Shown piece by piece: positions 9,601 through 20,580 of a stretch of 64,000 nucleotides of DNA (positions within the stretch are counted from its first letter, which is position 1; every line of letters begins with the position of its first letter). The notes under the pieces are model-generated. The model did not search any database, was not told where the DNA came from, and saw only the letters and a list, made by a program, of their open reading frames with translations. Location of the stretch: positions 1,682,350 to 1,746,349 of the forward strand of contig JASKMD010000014.1 in the NCBI GenBank assembly GCA_030144725.1, in the 5' to 3' direction. Source of the stretch: Haematococcus lacustris. Taxonomy: Eukaryota; Chlorophyta; Chlorophyceae; Chlamydomonadales; Haematococcaceae. A program made the translations under genes and the position numbers.

Positions 9601-11437
9601 GGGAACCAGGAGGCCAAGATGCGACTAAAGTGTGACCCAAGGAAGGAGCTGGAGAATGAGTGTAAGTATGAGGTGGGGAGTGCGGCGGCTGACATACGGT
9701 AAGTCAACTGGAAGGATCAGCTGGAGGTGCATGGGCAGCAGCTGAGAGGGGTGAAACATGGGCTGAAAAAAGGTGAGCAGGCAGCAGTGTTAAGCTGGTG
9801 TAATGGTGGCAGTGGCAAAAAGGGGTTGACATGGGCTGTGTGAAGGTAAGCTAGTCTCATCGTCAGCATGCCACAGGGGTTGACATGGGCTGGAAGGTGA
9901 GCAGGCAGCAGGGTGGAGGGATGTGGGAGGAGGGTGAGGAGGGTGGTGGAGGGGTGGAGGGTTGGACGGGTGTGGGTGGAGGGTGGAGGGGTGTGGGTTG
10001 AGGCTGAGGAGGGCTGTGCTGAGACCCATGTGGTGGCGCTGCCTGGGCTGCGGCTGCCTGTCCCGCTGCGCACCAGTACCAGCTGCATGGGCCCAGCCAC
10101 CAGGTCAGCCAAGCAGCGGCCCAGGCAGCCTTGGTTGCTGCCAGCAGCTAGGCCCCTGCAAGCGCAGCAGCCGTGGCAACAGAGTGTGTGGGAGCGGAGT
10201 CAATTTACCACCGCCCTCCCGCTCCCCTGCGGACTGGGCAGCCATTGCATCACAGCAGCTCGGGTATGGGGTGGCCCTATGGTGCTGTTGCTTGATGAGC
10301 ACCTGTTCAGACGCTCCTTGTCAGTAACAGCACCTTTACTCTCTATATGAATGCATCTCTCATGCAAGCCATCTCCTGCCAAGGTGTGGGTCTGTGAGGG
10401 TAGTGTAGCTCTGGGGCGCCCTTGATGACTGCAACGCCTGGTCCCTGGTGGCCCTTCAGGTGGCATGAATTAGGGTGCGGTTTGAGGGGCCTGGGGTAAG
10501 GTGGGGCGGGGCTGGGAGCGGGGTCAGGGTGGGGGGCTAGGGCAGGGGCAGGGGCGGAGTCAGACGGGGGCCGGGGTGAGAGGGGGGGCAGGGTCAAAAG
10601 GGGGAGTGGAGGACTGAGCAGCCACACCCTTGCTGACCTGCAGGCTGAGTTGAGCATGCCAGTCTAGACCCCTGGTGATTAGGGTTTGGGCCAGTGGCCA
10701 ACAACCCTAGGCGGTCACCAACCCCAACTCTAACCCTATTTACCCTAACTCAGTGTCCGACCTGGACCGTCGAGGTGGCTGCTGGGTGCTGAGTGTGTAA
10801 GGGGCTGTGCTCACCTCACTCTCAGCACCTCGTATGCAGTGTGGTGTGGGGGTGCATCAGAGGCGGAGCTGCCCTGCCCCTGGCCCCTGCCCTGCCCCTG
10901 GCCCCTCCCCTGCCCCTGGCCCCTGCCCTGCCCCTGGCCCCCGCCCCTGGCTCCTGGACTCCTGGGCTGAGCTGAGCTCTTCCTGGGCTCACCTCACCTC
11001 ACTCTCAGCAGCTCAAACGCAGTGTGGGGAGGGAGCACGTCAGAGGCGGAGCTGCCCTGCCCCTGGCCCCTGCCCTGGCTCCTGGACTCCTGGGCAATGG
11101 CAGGCGGCACGGGATGCGATGTCCCTGCAGTCTCTTCCGCCTCCTTCACCTCTACCTCCTGCTGCTGCTGCTGCTGTAGCGGGGCAGGAGGGTGCTCTGT
11201 CACCCTCTGCCTCTTTGGCACGCGCTGTGGCGATGGCGCTGTGGCTACTGGGCTGGTCCCTGTGAGGCCTCCTGCTGCTGCTGCTGCTGCTGCCTCCCTT
11301 ACAGGCGTCTGCTGCACGGCTGCAGGAGCGGTGAGTGGAAAGGCAGGGGCTGGGAGGGGAGCGGGGGCAGGGCAAGGCTGAGGCCCAGTCTGCGTAGGGC
11401 TGCCAGGGGGGCTGCCGGTGAGGTCGATCACATCCAT
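3648..11437 (-). CDS. TDP1: Tyrosyl-DNA phosphodiesterase 1 (12-exon model)
   Basis: Nuclear repair enzyme that hydrolyses 3'-phosphotyrosyl bonds left by stalled topoisomerase I. Exons in transcript order: 11437-10998, 10155-10074, 9569-9447, 8963-8871, 7790-7708, 7247-7145, 6889-6746, 6595-6092, 5743-5666, 4669-4590, 4432-4320, 4030-3648. All introns are GT-AG and phases match throughout: 2226 coding bases, 741 residues. Signatures: N-terminal DVIDLT, resembling a SUMO-interacting motif; first HKD motif GTHHTKAL (exon 4); STANF and KTQG (exon 5); QDFPWKD (exon 6); VPSVPGRH (exon 7); SLEGWAAGGSIP (exon 9); second HKD motif MPHIKTYCR (exon 10); LLTSHNMSKPAWG and RSYELGVL (exons 11-12); PLPFGFPPTRY near the C-terminus. 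Residues matching human H263, K265, N283, Q294, H493, K495, N516 and E538 all appear present. Exon 8 carries a Gln/Ser-rich insert of ~70 residues that may contain an unrecognised intron. The exon 2 donor could instead lie six bases upstream in the transcript (after 10080). Confidence 0.9.
5251..5343 (+). pseudogene. Duplicated C-terminal fragment of the F-box gene inside a TDP1 intron
   Basis: These ~93 bases match 2561-2653 of the F-box gene with about four substitutions. The copied stretch encodes the ELF.SDAACCERMCTY segment near the F-box C-terminus and remains open, but no F-box or LRR sequence precedes it. It lies in the TDP1 intron between exons 9 and 10, on the opposite strand. It is a short segmental duplication or the remnant of a lost paralogue. 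Confidence 0.75.
7336..7358 (-). repeat. Partial copy of TDP1 exon 5 inside the following intron
   Basis: This 23-base block is identical to 7716-7738, the part of TDP1 exon 5 that encodes the conserved CTAKTQG segment. The copy lies in the intron between exons 5 and 6. In transcript orientation it can be read as a similar CTAKTQG peptide, preceded by a leucine-rich open stretch. It may be an abortive exon duplication or a cryptic alternative exon. Confidence 0.65.
7800..8215. repeat. Imperfect duplications in a TDP1 intron
   Basis: The block ATCATCAGGCAGCAGGCAGC and its continuation at about 7800-7833 recurs at about 8022-8056. A GAGGCAGCAGCCCAGAAGCT-type block recurs at about 7994-8012 and 8091-8111. 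Bases 8160-8205 are GAGGAGCCT repeats. This is the TDP1 intron between exons 4 and 5. No coding content. Confidence 0.6.
9097..9429 (+). repeat. Heptamer minisatellite (GAGGGGC/GAGGGGT) in a TDP1 intron
   Basis: About 47 tandem copies of a 7-base unit GAGGGGY run with almost no interruption; C and T variants at the last base are interspersed. The array lies in the intron between exons 3 and 4, 17 bases beyond the exon 3 donor. The transcript carries the C-rich complement and the other strand is G-rich. Long Pro/Ser-rich frames across it are artefacts of the repeat. Confidence 0.95.
10811..11080. repeat. Tandem duplication of the TDP1 exon 1 3' end and donor site
   Basis: The segment at about 10811-10893 matches about 10995-11080: both contain TCACCTCACTCTCAGCA, CAGTGTGG and TCAGAGGCGGAGCTGCCCTG in the same order. 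The second copy is the end of TDP1 exon 1 with its GTGAGG donor; the first, downstream in the transcript, keeps a similar donor and a readable peptide. Between them are CCTGCCCCTGGCCC repeats. A second alternative exon end is possible. Confidence 0.65.
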
Positions 11438-12027
11438 AGAGCCGACGAATCAAGCAGCCGGCCTGATAGTTTTGCCTGCTCAATTGTGATGGCTTGCACG
11501 ATGGAAAGCAGAGCCAGCTTATATCAGCGACCAAAAGCCAACTTGCGGTGTACGAAAACAGCAACTTGCTTTTGTAGTGGAAGGAGCCTGATGTGTTTGT
11601 TGGTCCGCGAAGCTGGTCGAGTAAGCGGTGGCTGGCAAGCTCTTTCTGCTGCGACAGTCGATTGTGACGAGCAAACATGTGAACATGTGTGGATATGTGG
11701 TAGACATGTGTGTGGCTACTGCTAGAGGGCCTGATGCCCACTTCAACTCAGCCATTCTGGTGTGTGTGCTTGTAGCCAGAGCTCCCCTAGTAGCTCCAAC
11801 CCACACACACACCCTTTGTGAGGGGTTTTGTTTTGTTTTGTTTTGTTTGGATTATCTTGCCATAGCTGGATACCGCTGCAACTTGCGCCGCCACTTGCGT
11901 AACAGGGCGTACACCCACTCCTGGCCTGGCTGGCCTGGCTTTGGCATGGCTGGCCTTCCTATATCCACTAGCAAATTACGCACGATACAGGCCCAAGCTC
12001 AGCCTGCAGGCTTTGTACCATTTAGGG
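11438..12027. promoter_or_regulatory. Divergent promoter region, TDP1 (-) and FAM241-like gene (+)
   Basis: This 590-base space separates the TDP1 start codon from the FAM241-like start codon, which are transcribed away from each other. It contains a TTTTGTTTTGTTTTGTTTTG run (11827-11847) and CACACACACAC at 11801-11811. No coding sequence is supported; a shared bidirectional promoter is inferred from position alone. Confidence 0.5.
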
Positions 12028-14103
12028 ATGCCGGGGCCGAAGAAGCGCACTATCATAGTGAATGGTGAAATATACTCCGGGGAAGACGACCCCCGTTACA
12101 TCGCCTACTTGCAGCGCAGAGCAGGGGCAAGCGGCAGTCATCGCTCAGAGGTCAGACCTCCCCAGGGCACACCTGCACCCCAAGGTACTTGAAGAACCGT
12201 TTAGGAACAACGAAACCGGGTAATGTCACTCAGCTTGATTACTGTTCAGGGACTACAAGCTCATAGTTCATAGGGCCTGTTGTCCATTTGCTACATGATG
12301 CCTAGTGCAATAGACTTGGTTGCTGCATTGACTTAACTGCTGCAACATAATTCGATTGCTGCAACATGCCTAATGCAATGGCACACAGCACAGTTATCGG
12401 CTTGCTGCAGTCAGACATACCCCATCAGCATCAGTAGCACAGCCTCGCGTTTGCTTCCGCTGCTGAAGGTCCAGGGACCATGTCAACCCCGCCATTGCGT
12501 CTGTCGACTGGCCCCCCTGGTTGGTTGGGGCTGCCAGATGTAGAGGTGTTTGGCACCAGGATTCCTGCACTGCTCCTGCTGGTCCTGCTGCTGGTGGGCT
12601 ACAAGTACGGCTGGTGAGTTTGCCCAACACCCTGCTGCTGTTGTGGTGGCGAGCTGTGTAGGAGTGTCAGGGCTGGATATGTGTATCATGCCTCAGGGTC
12701 GAGGTCAGGGTGGAGCTGTCAGGGTGGAGGTTGGGAGGCACTGAAAGACCTGGAGAGGGGTGTGTAGGGTCAGGGTCCAGGGGGGCTAGGCACCCGGCCT
12801 GACCTCAACCTTAGCCTGACGTGGCTCCAGTGAAGGTGGAGTCAGGGTGGAGGTTGGGAGCTTACTGACCCCCACTGCTGTGGCCTGACCTGGCTCCAGT
12901 GAGCAGTCAGCGGCAGCACCCCACCCAGCCAGCCTGGTTCCGCTGCCATGGGCCTGGCATCAGCGCAAGCCATGCCTAGCGCTGGGAGCAGGCAGCTGAC
13001 TTGTCAGGCATCACAAGTGCATGCCGGGCCTAAGCAGCACTGACCTGACCTAGACTGCCCAGACTGCCAGCATGTTGGCGTACATCCCACCGTCAATGGC
13101 ACCTCACCCCCCACCCGCAGGCGCTCTGCGGTGGCTGCGCTGATGCTGTGGTACGCGTACAAGGTGCCGGACCCAGGACCAAAGCAGGGGCAGGCAGGGG
13201 CCACTGTACGGGCCAGGGCCCGGGTAAAGACATCACAGCCATCAGAGGGAGGGTATGCGACTGAAATGACACACCGTTGTACCCCATCCCCGCTCCCGAC
13301 CCCGACCCCACTGCCGCCCCCATCCCCTGTGCTGTTTGTCTGCCCAGCTGTTGAGGTGTGAGGCTGCAGAGCTGCACAGCTGCCAGTCCCACCTGAGGCC
13401 CCCAGCCAGGCAGTGTGGGCAGAGGCCAGCTGTGAGTAGGGTGGTACAGCCGGCAGGAGCCTGAAACTGCCTCAGACACTGCATCAGTGTGGCAGTCCAC
13501 CCAGCCACTAGCCCCTACCCAGATTCACCTCACTGCCACCCAGCCCCTGCCCTAGGTCTACCACCACCACCACCATCACCGCCAGCATCATCACCACCAC
13601 GATCAACATGGTCGCCACCTCAATCGCCTTGAGTGGTGGATTATGGGTGCGCCTGCTGCCCTGGCGCCCTGGGCCGATTTATGCTGGGCCCCCCTCCACG
13701 CACCTCCCCTCCCACCCCTGCTGCACTGACCTTGTGTCCTCAACCCCCCCCGCTGCAGGTCAACACCACCCCCTCTACCCAGTCCCAAGGACACCCCGCA
13801 GCCCCTGCTGCTTCAGGCAGCCCTGCAGCCATGCTGGGGGACCTGATGGGCTCCTTGGGACTGGGCACCTCAGGGGCTGCCCGCAGCTCACAGGACCTGC
13901 AGCCAGGGCCGGGGCCGGGGCAGCCGTCTGGGCACCCACTGGCAGGCGGGGCAGCATGGGGTGCTCCCGCCAGCACGGGGCCAGCCATGCAGGGCAGCGG
14001 GACGGCGGTAAGGGTGGGTGGGGGGGTGGGGGAGGCTAGGGCCGATGCGCAGGGACAGGGGAGGGCGTTCGCTGGCCAGGGACATCGCCTTGGGGGCAGT
14101 TGA
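12028..14103 (+). CDS. FAM241/DUF4605-like small membrane protein (4-exon model)
   Basis: Model exons 12028-12184, 12469-12613, 13121-13223 and 13759-14103 keep phase across three GT-AG introns and give about 249 residues. The N-terminus has IIVNGEIYSGEDDPR, close in pattern to the ILANGEIVQDDDPR start of human FAM241B. Exons 2-3 encode GLPDVEVFGTRIPALLLLVL, a hydrophobic segment, then a second one (AVAALMLWYAYKVP), matching the layout of the family's C-terminal membrane part. The last exon is low-complexity Gly/Ala/Pro/Ser and less certain; a GTAAGG donor near 14007 could lead to a further exon instead. A TGTAA motif follows at 14186. Human members are associated with endolysosomal or ER membranes; the function is poorly defined. 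Confidence 0.6.
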
Positions 14104-14185
14104 ATATGGGGTGGTTAGGCTGCAGGAGCATGGGATGCAGTGCAGCACTGAGTGCAACACAGTGAGAAGAAGCATCATGACTTGC

Positions 14186-14190
14186 TGTAA
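14186..14190 (+). terminator. Candidate TGTAA poly(A) signal of the FAM241-like gene
   Basis: TGTAA is the usual polyadenylation signal in volvocine algae. This one lies 83 bases after the stop codon of the model. Confidence 0.4.
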
Positions 14191-14648
14191 CATGCGAAAT
14201 TGTTTTTGTTCGATCACGCGTCTTGAATGTCATGTTGGGGTATGGAAGAGGCTACTTGAACTTGAGTGGCTAGTTGGACGCCATGAAAGCATCCGGGGCT
14301 TCAAATGGAAGCCGTGTAATCATCATGAGTAGCGTGCAGGCAAGTTGGCCTCGGGCATGATGTGTAGGCAAGGTGGGTGGGAGCAGAGCCGCAGGGGGTA
14401 GAGGATTGAATCGAATAATTGAGTGTGATGCTTGCACTGCGACAGCTCGAGGCCGTCAACTTCGTAGCTTGGGCTTCTGCAGCTGTGCGACAGCGAGAAA
14501 GCCATTCTTTTGACATTCCGTAGAATACAACAACCTTGATCTACGGCCTTGCAGCCTACGCGTCCAATCCCATATCAACATATACGGCAGCCCCTGCGTG
14601 CTGGCTGTGGTGGCATCGCACTGATACGATCGCGTGACGATCTTCACG

Positions 14649-17600
14649 ATGAATGTCTTCCGCCTCGCCGGGGACATGACACACTTGCTGTCCATCGTGG
14701 TGCTGCTTCTTAAGATAAACGGCATGAAGTCGTGTCGAGGTGAGCGTCGACGCTCCTGCTGTCCAGGTGGCAGAGCATTGCGGCATGCGCATGTTGCTGG
14801 ACGCTGCACGTTGGTCGCAGGCGTGTCTCGTAAGACGCAAGAGTTGTACGCACTGGTGTTTTTGACCCGGTACCTCGACCTCTTCACCAATTTCATCTCA
14901 TTGTGAGCGCAACAGTGACCACAACAGGAACACCAGAATGGGAACCAGCAGTACAAAGGATCGGCATGGATAAGGATGAGCATCTACAGGGGAGCAGGGG
15001 TGACGGGGGTGGGGGGTTTCAGCCAAAGCCAGCATTAATCTCGCCCTCCTTCATCAGCAAGCCTTGACGAGCATCATCCTATCACATACATGCAAGTAGC
15101 GTGGTTAGCAGTGGATGGTACCCACTTGGCAGACATCATGTCCTGGTGATGACCAGTGTTTGACTATCAGCTCATATACTCGTGAGGGACAGAGTGAAGC
15201 CTGACACACAGCCGGTGGCCTTGCACAGGTACAACACCATCATGAAGCTGGTGTTCTTGGGCACCTCCGGCACCATTCTATACCTCATGCGCTACCACAA
15301 AGTCATCAAGGTAATTCCAGCAGGGGCAAAACCAGAGCTAGGGGGAAGGGGTGCTGAGGAGAGGCACAGGGTCAGGGACAAGATCCGGGGGGCGACACAA
15401 CAGGCCACACAGGGCCACCGAGTGGAGCAGAGACAGAGGGTCTCTGCTACAAGTTTGAGTTAAGGCATCCATCGAGTGGAGCCAGCGAGAGGGGCATAGA
15501 CAGAGGGACTCTGCTTCACTGGGTGGCCCGACACAGCCCGACACAGCTGAGGCAGAGGCAGGGTGTGCCTGACAGACAGCTTCTCAAGGGCGAGACAAAG
15601 CGCGAGGCGTGGAATGGATTGTGGGGCAGGGTACAGGGGCAGGGTGTGGAAGCCAGGGTGTGGAGGGTGGAGTGGTGAGGGGCATGGAGTGGGGCAGCTG
15701 CGAGGGGCCAGCATGCAGGGGTCTGCATTGAGGACACTGTGGCCTCATTCGCCCATGGCAATACCAGTGGCCTAGCTGACTGTGAGTCAGGCCCTTGAGG
15801 CAGTTGCAGCCAGCAGCCAGCCAGCTGCCAGCAGCGTCGCCTGGCAGTGAGCATCATGCTGCTGTGGCGGCGGCTGCTGCCTGCGGCTTGCGTACAGGTA
15901 ACATACGACAAGGACCAGGACACCTTCCGCTACCAGTTCCTCATCCTGCCCTGCGCAGTGTTGGCCCTGCTCATCAACAATGAGCGCACACCCCTGGAGG
16001 TGAGGCGGCAGCCCCGGACCCTCACCCCGCACCCTGCTCATGGTCCTTGGTCCTTGCTCATGGCCCCTCCAGCCTGCCTCTGCCCACAGCCTCAGCCACC
16101 AGGCCACAGGGCTTCCCCCAACCACCTTTGCCCTGTGCTCCTCCCTTCCCCTGCACGAAACAGGGTCGGACCCCCTCCACCTTCATATCGCCCTCCCTGC
16201 TCCCTGCCCCCTAATTCTAAACTCTAACCCTAACCCTCCCTGCAAACCTCCTTCTCACCTTTCTTAGGCTGCTGACCAGCCCCACGCCTTCTTACCCTCC
16301 CACCCGCACAAGCCCATGTCCTCCCTCACACTGAGTCTTCTCCACTGCCGCCCCTCCACTGCCTGCTGCAGGTGCTGTGGACCTTCTCCATCTACCTGGA
16401 AGCCGTTGCCATCCTGCCCCAGCTAATCCTGCTGCAGCGCACCCAGAACATCGACAACCTCACCGGCAACTATGTGTTCCTGCTGGGGTGGGTGCCTGCT
16501 AGGACCGGAACAGGAGCAGCAGCAGCAGGGGCAGCAGCAGCAGCAGCAGCGGGCGCAGCGGCGGTGGGAGCAGCGGCAGTGGGAGCAGCGGTGAAGCAAC
16601 GGAAGGAGCAGGGGATGTACTAAGGGCAGCTGCAGGAGGAGCAGCAGGGCTCAGCACTACTCTTTGCTTTTCATCCGTGAGGGGGGGGAGGGGAGGAGGG
16701 GAGGGGGGTGGAGGGGGAGCAGGGGAGGATCACCCCAGCAGCCGTCAGCCCTGCCCAACTCAGCAGCCTGACCCCTGCCGAGTGAACACAGCCTACACTC
16801 CGAGCCTGGCAAGCTCACCTCATCAGCCCATGCGGGTCTAGCTCCCCACCCCCTTTCCGCATCCTGATCACGCCCAGCCGTCAGCCTGGCTCAAGACTGA
16901 TACCCTGCCCCCAGCTCTCATCCCTTTCCCTCAACGCCCATTGTGTGGGTCTGTGCCCGCTTGCTTCCTGCCCTGCTGCCAGCCTCTCCCTGCCCCTGCT
17001 GGCGGCCTGCTGTGTGACACAGGACGTATCGTGGGCTGTACATTTTGAACTGGGTGTACCGCTACATGACTGAGCCCGGCTACAGGCAATGGCTGGGTGA
17101 GGCAGAGGCGGGGGCTGGGGTGGGGAGCTGGGACAGGGGCAGGGGTAGGGGTAGGGGCAGGGGTAGGGGCAGGGGTTGGGTCAGTGGCAGCGGCAAAGGC
17201 TAAGACTCGATCGCAGGCAGAAGGGGGCCTGTGAGCGTGAGGGTCAGGGTGAAGGTCCAGGGACGATGCCAGGTGAACTCACCTCCCCGCCTGTCATGTG
17301 CAGCTATGCCAGCTTTGCCAGCTGCAACCCAACGTGTCGCTTCACTGAGTCTAGGCTGACCCTGGTGCCTGCCCAGCTTCTAGTCACCTTCCACCTCTCA
17401 CTCTCCCAGTCCTGGCATATCCGTCAGAGGTCAGCGTCACGTCGGCCACAAAGCAGGGCACAGTACATGACAGCCATGATCCTCCCCTGATGTTGAGGTC
17501 CATGAGGATGATGATGATGATGAGGAGGAGGAGGAAGATGCCCACCAGCCCCTTCACCTCACCCCTCATTGCCCCTTTTAGCCGACCCTGGTGCCTGCTG

Positions 17601-18319
17601 CCCTGATGCCGTGCAGTGTGGGTGTCGGGCATCATCCAGACCATCATCTATTGCGACTTCTTCTGGTAGGCCTCCTGACACATCAGCAGCAGCATGGCAG
17701 CAGCACCACACAAACCATGCCATGCAGCAATCATTCAGCAGGTCATGCAGTTTTCCTGCAGTTTTCCTGTGTTCGACCTGAGAGTGACACCCTTCAGCAT
17801 GCCATGTGCGTACGTTCGATACTGCAAGCGCCATGCCATTACCCAGCGGTGTCAGCCATCATTGCATTTGTTGCTGCCATGACGTCCGGCTCTACCTTCT
17901 GCTCCATCCCTTCTGCCCCCCCTCCTGCCCCCCGCCCCTCCTGCCCCCCCGCCCCTCCTGCCCCCCCGCCCCTCCTGCCCCCCCGCCCCTCCTGCCCCCC
18001 CGCCCCTCCTGCCCCCCCGCCCCTCCTGCCCCCCCGGCCCCTCCTGCCCCCCTTGCCACCTTCTGCTCCACCTCCTGCCCCCCGCCCCTCCTGCCCCCCC
18101 GCCCCTCCTGCCCCCCCGGCCCCTCCTGCCCCCCTTGCCACCTCCTGCTCCACCTTCTGCTCCACCTCCTGCCCCCCGCCCCTCCTGCCCCCCCGCCCCT
18201 CCTGCCCCCCCTGCCACCTCCGGCTCCACCTGCTCCACCTCCTGCCCCTGTTGCCCCTGGCGCTCAGGTACTACCTGAAGAGCTGGCGCAACAACGAGAA
18301 GCTGGCACTGCCCGCATGA
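14649..18319 (+). CDS. ERD2: ER lumen protein-retaining receptor (KDEL receptor)
   Basis: Seven-transmembrane Golgi/ER receptor that returns K/HDEL proteins to the ER. Exons: 14649-14739, 14821-14902, 15229-15310, 15898-15999, 16372-16487, 17023-17096, 17617-17665, 18268-18319. All junctions are GT-AG and in phase, giving 648 bases and 215 residues, the usual family length (212-215). Hallmarks in order: [16 protein letters not shown] at the start, [15 protein letters not shown], the [13 protein letters not shown] loop, [51 protein letters not shown], and a C-terminal LALPA. The start ATG is the second of two in-frame ATGs (14634 and 14649) and is the one matching the family N-terminus. Introns are long and rich in minisatellite. 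Candidate TGTAA signals lie at 18698 and 18761. Confidence 0.95.
17110..17182 (+). repeat. GGGGTAGGGGCAG-type short tandem repeat in ERD2 intron 6
   Basis: GGGGCAGGGGTAGGGG motifs repeat several times just after the exon 6 donor. The non-template strand of the gene could form G-quadruplexes. Confidence 0.6.
17918..18237 (+). repeat. C-rich 17-bp minisatellite in the last ERD2 intron
   Basis: A unit close to CCCCTCCTGCCCCCCCG (17 bases) repeats about 17 times, interrupted by TTGCCACCTYCTGCTCCACC spacers at about 18051-18075, 18135-18170 and 18208-18240. It sits immediately upstream of the final acceptor and doubles as a very long polypyrimidine tract. Proline-rich reading frames through it are repeat artefacts. 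Confidence 0.9.
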
Positions 18320-20046
18320 GGCTGCTGCGTGAGCCTAGTACCTACATCAGGAGGACCCAAGGACACAGAGTATCCATGAGTGGCATGCAAGGAAAACGTT
18401 AGTTGGCACGTCTTGGATCATGGCGTGGTAGGGTTTGATCGGGTGGGAGCTGGAGTATAGAGGGCACGAATGGTCAGAGCGCTGGGTCCTGGGTCATGAT
18501 GACACGGCGCACCTCAGCACCAGGGAAGCAGCGCAGCAGCCAAAGCTGCGGGCTGCAGTTACCATGGCGGCGCAGGCATGGCGATGTGCACTGTAGCGTT
18601 GCGTTTGCATGGTGACGGCTGACACGAGTTGTAGACGTTGCCCAGTCACATTGTTAAAGAGGAAGAAGGCTCACACCTCCCTCCCCCTCGTGGGACTTGT
18701 AATCAGGCGCTCCCAACATTCAAAAAATGGCAGTAAACCGACCCCTGGTAGTAGGACGGCTGTAACTCTGCACTCGCTGCGCCAAATTTAGTGCTAGCTG
18801 GCTCAGTATGTAGTCAACCCAGCCAGCTACTTTTCACCCATCCATAAGAATTATCCAGTCAGTAGGCCGTGCACAGCAAAGCATCAAAGTTAGTAATTCA
18901 AGTTTGAGCCGTTGCGGAGCATGCAGTCATCGCTTCGACCGCGCGCGTCACTTGGGCTGCTCTACATGAGCTTGCGCGTCGGCAGCAGCAGTCGGATCCG
19001 AAAGCTGTTGCGGGAATGTGGCGATGAGCCCACCCCCCCCCCATACCTAGAGGGCAGTGCCACAGCTCGACCATTTGGACTTACAACATGCTACTTACTA
19101 CATTAAGCACCTCTAAGACAGTGTTACAAACGCTTATACTCAGATTAGCCAAAAGCTCACTTTGGTCTGTGACCCCCCAACTCCCTTAGCCGATCTCAGG
19201 ACCATGGCCATGCAGTCAGTCGCACAACTCCACACCATGACCGAGTTTGGACTCGGCTCCTCTGAGAGTTATACTCCCCTACATGCCATCCACCTGCGTG
19301 CAAAGTTTCATAGCTCAACTGCCACCCCACAGCCCCGTGGCCCTGATTCTGCTTGGAAAATATGATGTCACCTTGAAGATGTCAAACTGATAGAGGCCTG
19401 GGTTGTTTGATGTGCGGTTTATTTCACGAGATGCCTTAACGGGTCAAGAACAAACATTTCGTGTCGCTTTTTCTCTAGGTGCAGCCGGTGCAACACAGTG
19501 GAGGACATTGTGGAGGAGGGGGGGTGTAAGCCGGTGATACCTTAGTGTGCGCCGACCCAAATGATGTCTTCGGCGAGAAGCGAACACGAATATATGTTTC
19601 ATTCACCCCGTGTAGGCGCCCTGCACGCCCGGCAGGCATCGCGATGGGTGTTGGCCGGACATTCCATTTGTGAAGAACCAGCTCACTACGCTAGGTAGAT
19701 GGGGTCACAGCGATGTGGCTCACCGTGCCAATGAGACCCGTCTCGCCGCTGTGAATTGTTCGCGGGCACATGTGGCAGTACGCGAGCAAAGACTCCAATG
19801 GCTAGCGCTGATGGTCAGATTACGCGGACTAAACCGTGGCTGCCAATGTGACAAACGCTATTGAAAACGATGCGGTATTCAGAGAGTAGTTGCATGAACA
19901 TTTCTAACCCCATGTTGGGGCGGCCTGACTTGTAACCGTCGTCAACGCACTTCAAGAAAACAAGGGGTGCAAATTGTTGAGCTTGTTGAGCCTGAGCTCA
20001 AACCAAGTGTGCTCGGTCACCCCCGCCACTGGCTGCACCCCTGATC
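18320..20046. other. Region after ERD2 up to the long-TIR element
   Basis: No convincing gene. The first ~400 bases are probably the ERD2 3' UTR. At about 19515-19535 a purine run GGAGGAGGGGGGG is directly followed by TGTAAGCC, the arrangement of a polypurine tract and LTR start seen in the three Gypsy elements of this window. This may be an eroded retroelement end, but no second LTR or pol sequence was found. Confidence 0.3.
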
Positions 20047-20580
20047 CAGTTAGGTCTCCCGGTCACATATGGCACGCTTTTGGGTAACTTGAAGAAGACG
20101 AAAAAGGGAAACATGTCCCAAGTGGGCCCCGTCTGTTCCGCGTAGCCCAGCTAGCCATCGCACAGTGGAAGCGGGCTCACAGCGGCGATTCCGGTGCCGG
20201 CCAGGCAGGTGAGCCAGCCTGCTTGGGCGCACGTCAACGTTAGGCACATTGCGTAGCTGTTAGCTTTGCACGCCAAGCTGGGCCAGTAAGTGCAATCGCC
20301 GCACAGCCAAGCAGCGGTTGCGGCAGGCGGTTATAGATGGCTTGCACGCTGCAGGTACAATGTCCAAAATCGCTAGCTCCGTTCTTAGAGGCCGAATCAC
20401 TGTCAGCGGGGCACCAATTCGCCCAGGAAAAGACACGCCAGCACCCAGGACAGCACGGAGACACCGTGACCAGTCTCCACCGCGCGCGAAATCCCCGACG
20501 CAGCGTACCACTGAGCAGAAGGCAGACGGGCAACAGCCTGACCACTGACACTGCAGGGACATGGACAGGCTGCAGTGCAT

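Noticed and set aside
8839..9707. Pro/Leu/Ala/Ser repeat protein on the minus strand
   Set aside because: It is the heptamer minisatellite in a TDP1 intron. Only the ends of these frames contain TDP1 exons 3 and 4, the latter in another frame.
17591..18402. Proline-rich protein over 17591-18402
   Set aside because: The region is ERD2 exon 7, an intron minisatellite and exon 8 read out of frame. The spliced ERD2 model explains the conserved parts.
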